Source of the DNA: Deltaproteobacteria bacterium RIFCSPHIGHO2_02_FULL_40_11 | Lineage (GTDB): Bacteria > Bdellovibrionota > JACOXK01 > 2-02-FULL-40-11 | NCBI GenBank assembly: GCA_001798105.1 | Contig: MGRI01000058.1 | Coordinates: 938-8,097, forward strand | DNA: 7,160 nt | Direction: 5' to 3' | In this document: in pieces, positions 6,698-7,160 of the stretch | How positions within the stretch are numbered: the first letter of the stretch is position 1 | Layout of the letters: each line of letters opens with the position of its first letter | Program-made: the position numbers and the translations under genes | The notes under the pieces: model-generated | What the model saw: the letters and a program-made list of their open reading frames with translations, nothing else | Databases searched by the model: none | Told to the model about the DNA's origin: nothing

Positions 6698-7076
6698 AAA
6701 AACTGGCTCCCAGGCGATCGGTTTCCCAAATGGTTACTTTTTTGACACGCGTGTGTTCGCCCTCAGGATGACTTAAATTTTCAAGTTTCCTTGAAAGTTC
6801 TTCAAAACAAAACCGAGCAACATTTTCAGCCGAGGGGTTTACATCTTGAAAATAAGGAATCTCATTTAAAATTTGATGGTCAAACTGATCTAAAATTTCC
6901 TTAAGTTCTTTTTCTACCCAGTGAAAATCCACAACACACCCCCAGCTATCCAGCGTTTGGGCTTCCACAACCACATCGACCTTCCAATTATGGCCATGTA
7001 GATTTTCACACACGCCATCTAAGCCTCTCAGCTGATGGGCGGCAGAAAAATGGTCTTGGACAATGACTTGGTACAT
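6690..7076 (-). CDS. queD: QueD, 6-carboxy-5,6,7,8-tetrahydropterin synthase
   Basis: QueD converts 7,8-dihydroneopterin triphosphate, the product of the adjacent folE2, to 6-carboxy-5,6,7,8-tetrahydropterin, the first committed step toward 7-deazaguanines. With the start at 7076 the protein has 128 residues. The zinc ligands are His14 (in SAAHQL), His27 and His29 (in CENLHGHNW), and Cys24 is in the catalytic Cys position. VVDF at 48-51, DHQILN at 66-71 and the pterin-anchoring Glu in IWETD (116-120, Glu118) are also present. This is a QueD/PTPS-fold protein of normal size; the CxxxHGH pattern favours QueD over 6-pyruvoyltetrahydropterin synthase. An in-frame GTG at 7094 would add six residues, but it lies within an inverted repeat and QueD proteins normally begin close to this ATG. 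No Shine-Dalgarno is visible before either start. It is the first gene of the minus-strand operon, and its stop overlaps the folE2 start. Confidence 0.93.
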   Translation of the reverse strand: MYQVIVQDHFSAAHQLRGLDGVCENLHGHNWKVDVVVEAQTLDSWGCVVDFHWVEKELKEILDQFDHQILNEIPYFQDVNPSAENVARFCFEELSRKLENLSHPEGEHTRVKKVTIWETDRLGASFYA

Positions 7077-7084
7077 TTGAGGCT

Positions 7085-7113
7085 GGTATACCACTGGCGT
7101 TGCTCAAGATCAA
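7085..7113 (-). promoter_or_regulatory. Possible sigma-70 promoter of the que operon
   Basis: On the minus strand TTGATC (7108-7113) and an extended -10, TGG then TATACC (7085-7090), are separated by exactly 17 bases. Each hexamer matches the consensus at four of six positions, so the call is weak. Transcription would begin near 7078, almost at the queD ATG at 7076, again giving a leaderless first gene. An upstream promoter beyond the window cannot be excluded. Confidence 0.3.
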
Positions 7114-7127
7114 GGCATCAACGCCAG
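7094..7127. repeat. Inverted repeat at the queD upstream region
   Basis: Perfect 9-bp arms CTGGCGTTG (7094-7102) and CAACGCCAG (7119-7127) flank a 16-base spacer. The repeat brackets the proposed -35 element, so it could be an operator or a relic of the neighbouring repeat element. No T-run follows it, and it does not match a preQ1 riboswitch. Confidence 0.5.
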
Positions 7128-7142
7128 ACCTGCTCAGACAAG

Positions 7143-7160
7143 GATTCGTTCGCTTCATGG
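7143..7160 (+). repeat. Partial second copy of the repeat element, cut by the window end
   Basis: The last 18 bases, GATTCGTTCGCTTCATGG, match 5184-5201 at 17 of 18 positions in the same orientation and run off the window. The sequence just before it does not match the left outer arm of the first copy, so what is conserved may be the inner part of the element while the outer arms differ between copies. The two copies enclose the queD-folE2-queC block. Confidence 0.6.

Noticed and set aside
7077..7142. preQ1 riboswitch upstream of queD
   Set aside because: Expected from gene function, but the region has no A-rich tail or H-type pseudoknot pattern of preQ1-I, it is too short for other classes, and the predicted promoter lies inside it.

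Overview
The window is AT-rich, tightly packed bacterial DNA from a Gram-negative organism. Two predicted lipoproteins and a probable outer-membrane beta-barrel imply a double envelope. A near-consensus sigma-54 promoter, a large Met-zincin lipoprotein and a FolE2-type GTP cyclohydrolase fit Bdellovibrionota or 'deltaproteobacterial' relatives, but this placement is an inference and not secure.

The window holds two gene clusters that point at each other. The plus-strand cluster (about 69-4578) starts with a sigma-54-like promoter (69-84). It then encodes a secreted, probably outer-membrane protein (98-883), a 986-residue zinc metalloprotease lipoprotein (873-3833) and a small lipoprotein of unknown function (3835-4578). 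The genes overlap or lie 1 base apart, so they are almost certainly one transcription unit for the cell envelope.

The minus-strand cluster (7076 down to 4575) encodes QueD, FolE2 and QueC in overlapping genes. After a 127-bp hairpin element comes a DUF366-like protein. FolE2 makes 7,8-dihydroneopterin triphosphate from GTP, QueD turns it into 6-carboxy-5,6,7,8-tetrahydropterin, and QueC makes preQ0 from 7-carboxy-7-deazaguanine. The intermediate step (QueE) and the preQ0 reductase (QueF) are not in the window. The two clusters meet tail to tail at 4575-4578, where their stop codons overlap in a TTAA.

The least ordinary structure is the inverted-repeat element at 5161-5287. It has 34/35-bp AT-rich outer arms and a core that is about 78% GC and folds into its own 15-bp hairpin. 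Its right arm encodes the last residues and stop codon of queC, and the QueC tail loses its family pattern there. An 18-bp piece of the same element (17/18 identical, same orientation) reappears at the window edge (7143-7160), on the other side of the que genes. A second pattern concerns starts: the first gene of each cluster has no Shine-Dalgarno and sits just downstream of its predicted promoter, whereas four of the five downstream genes have clear Shine-Dalgarno sequences. This suggests leaderless first cistrons. I see no CRISPR, tRNA, rRNA or complete insertion sequence.
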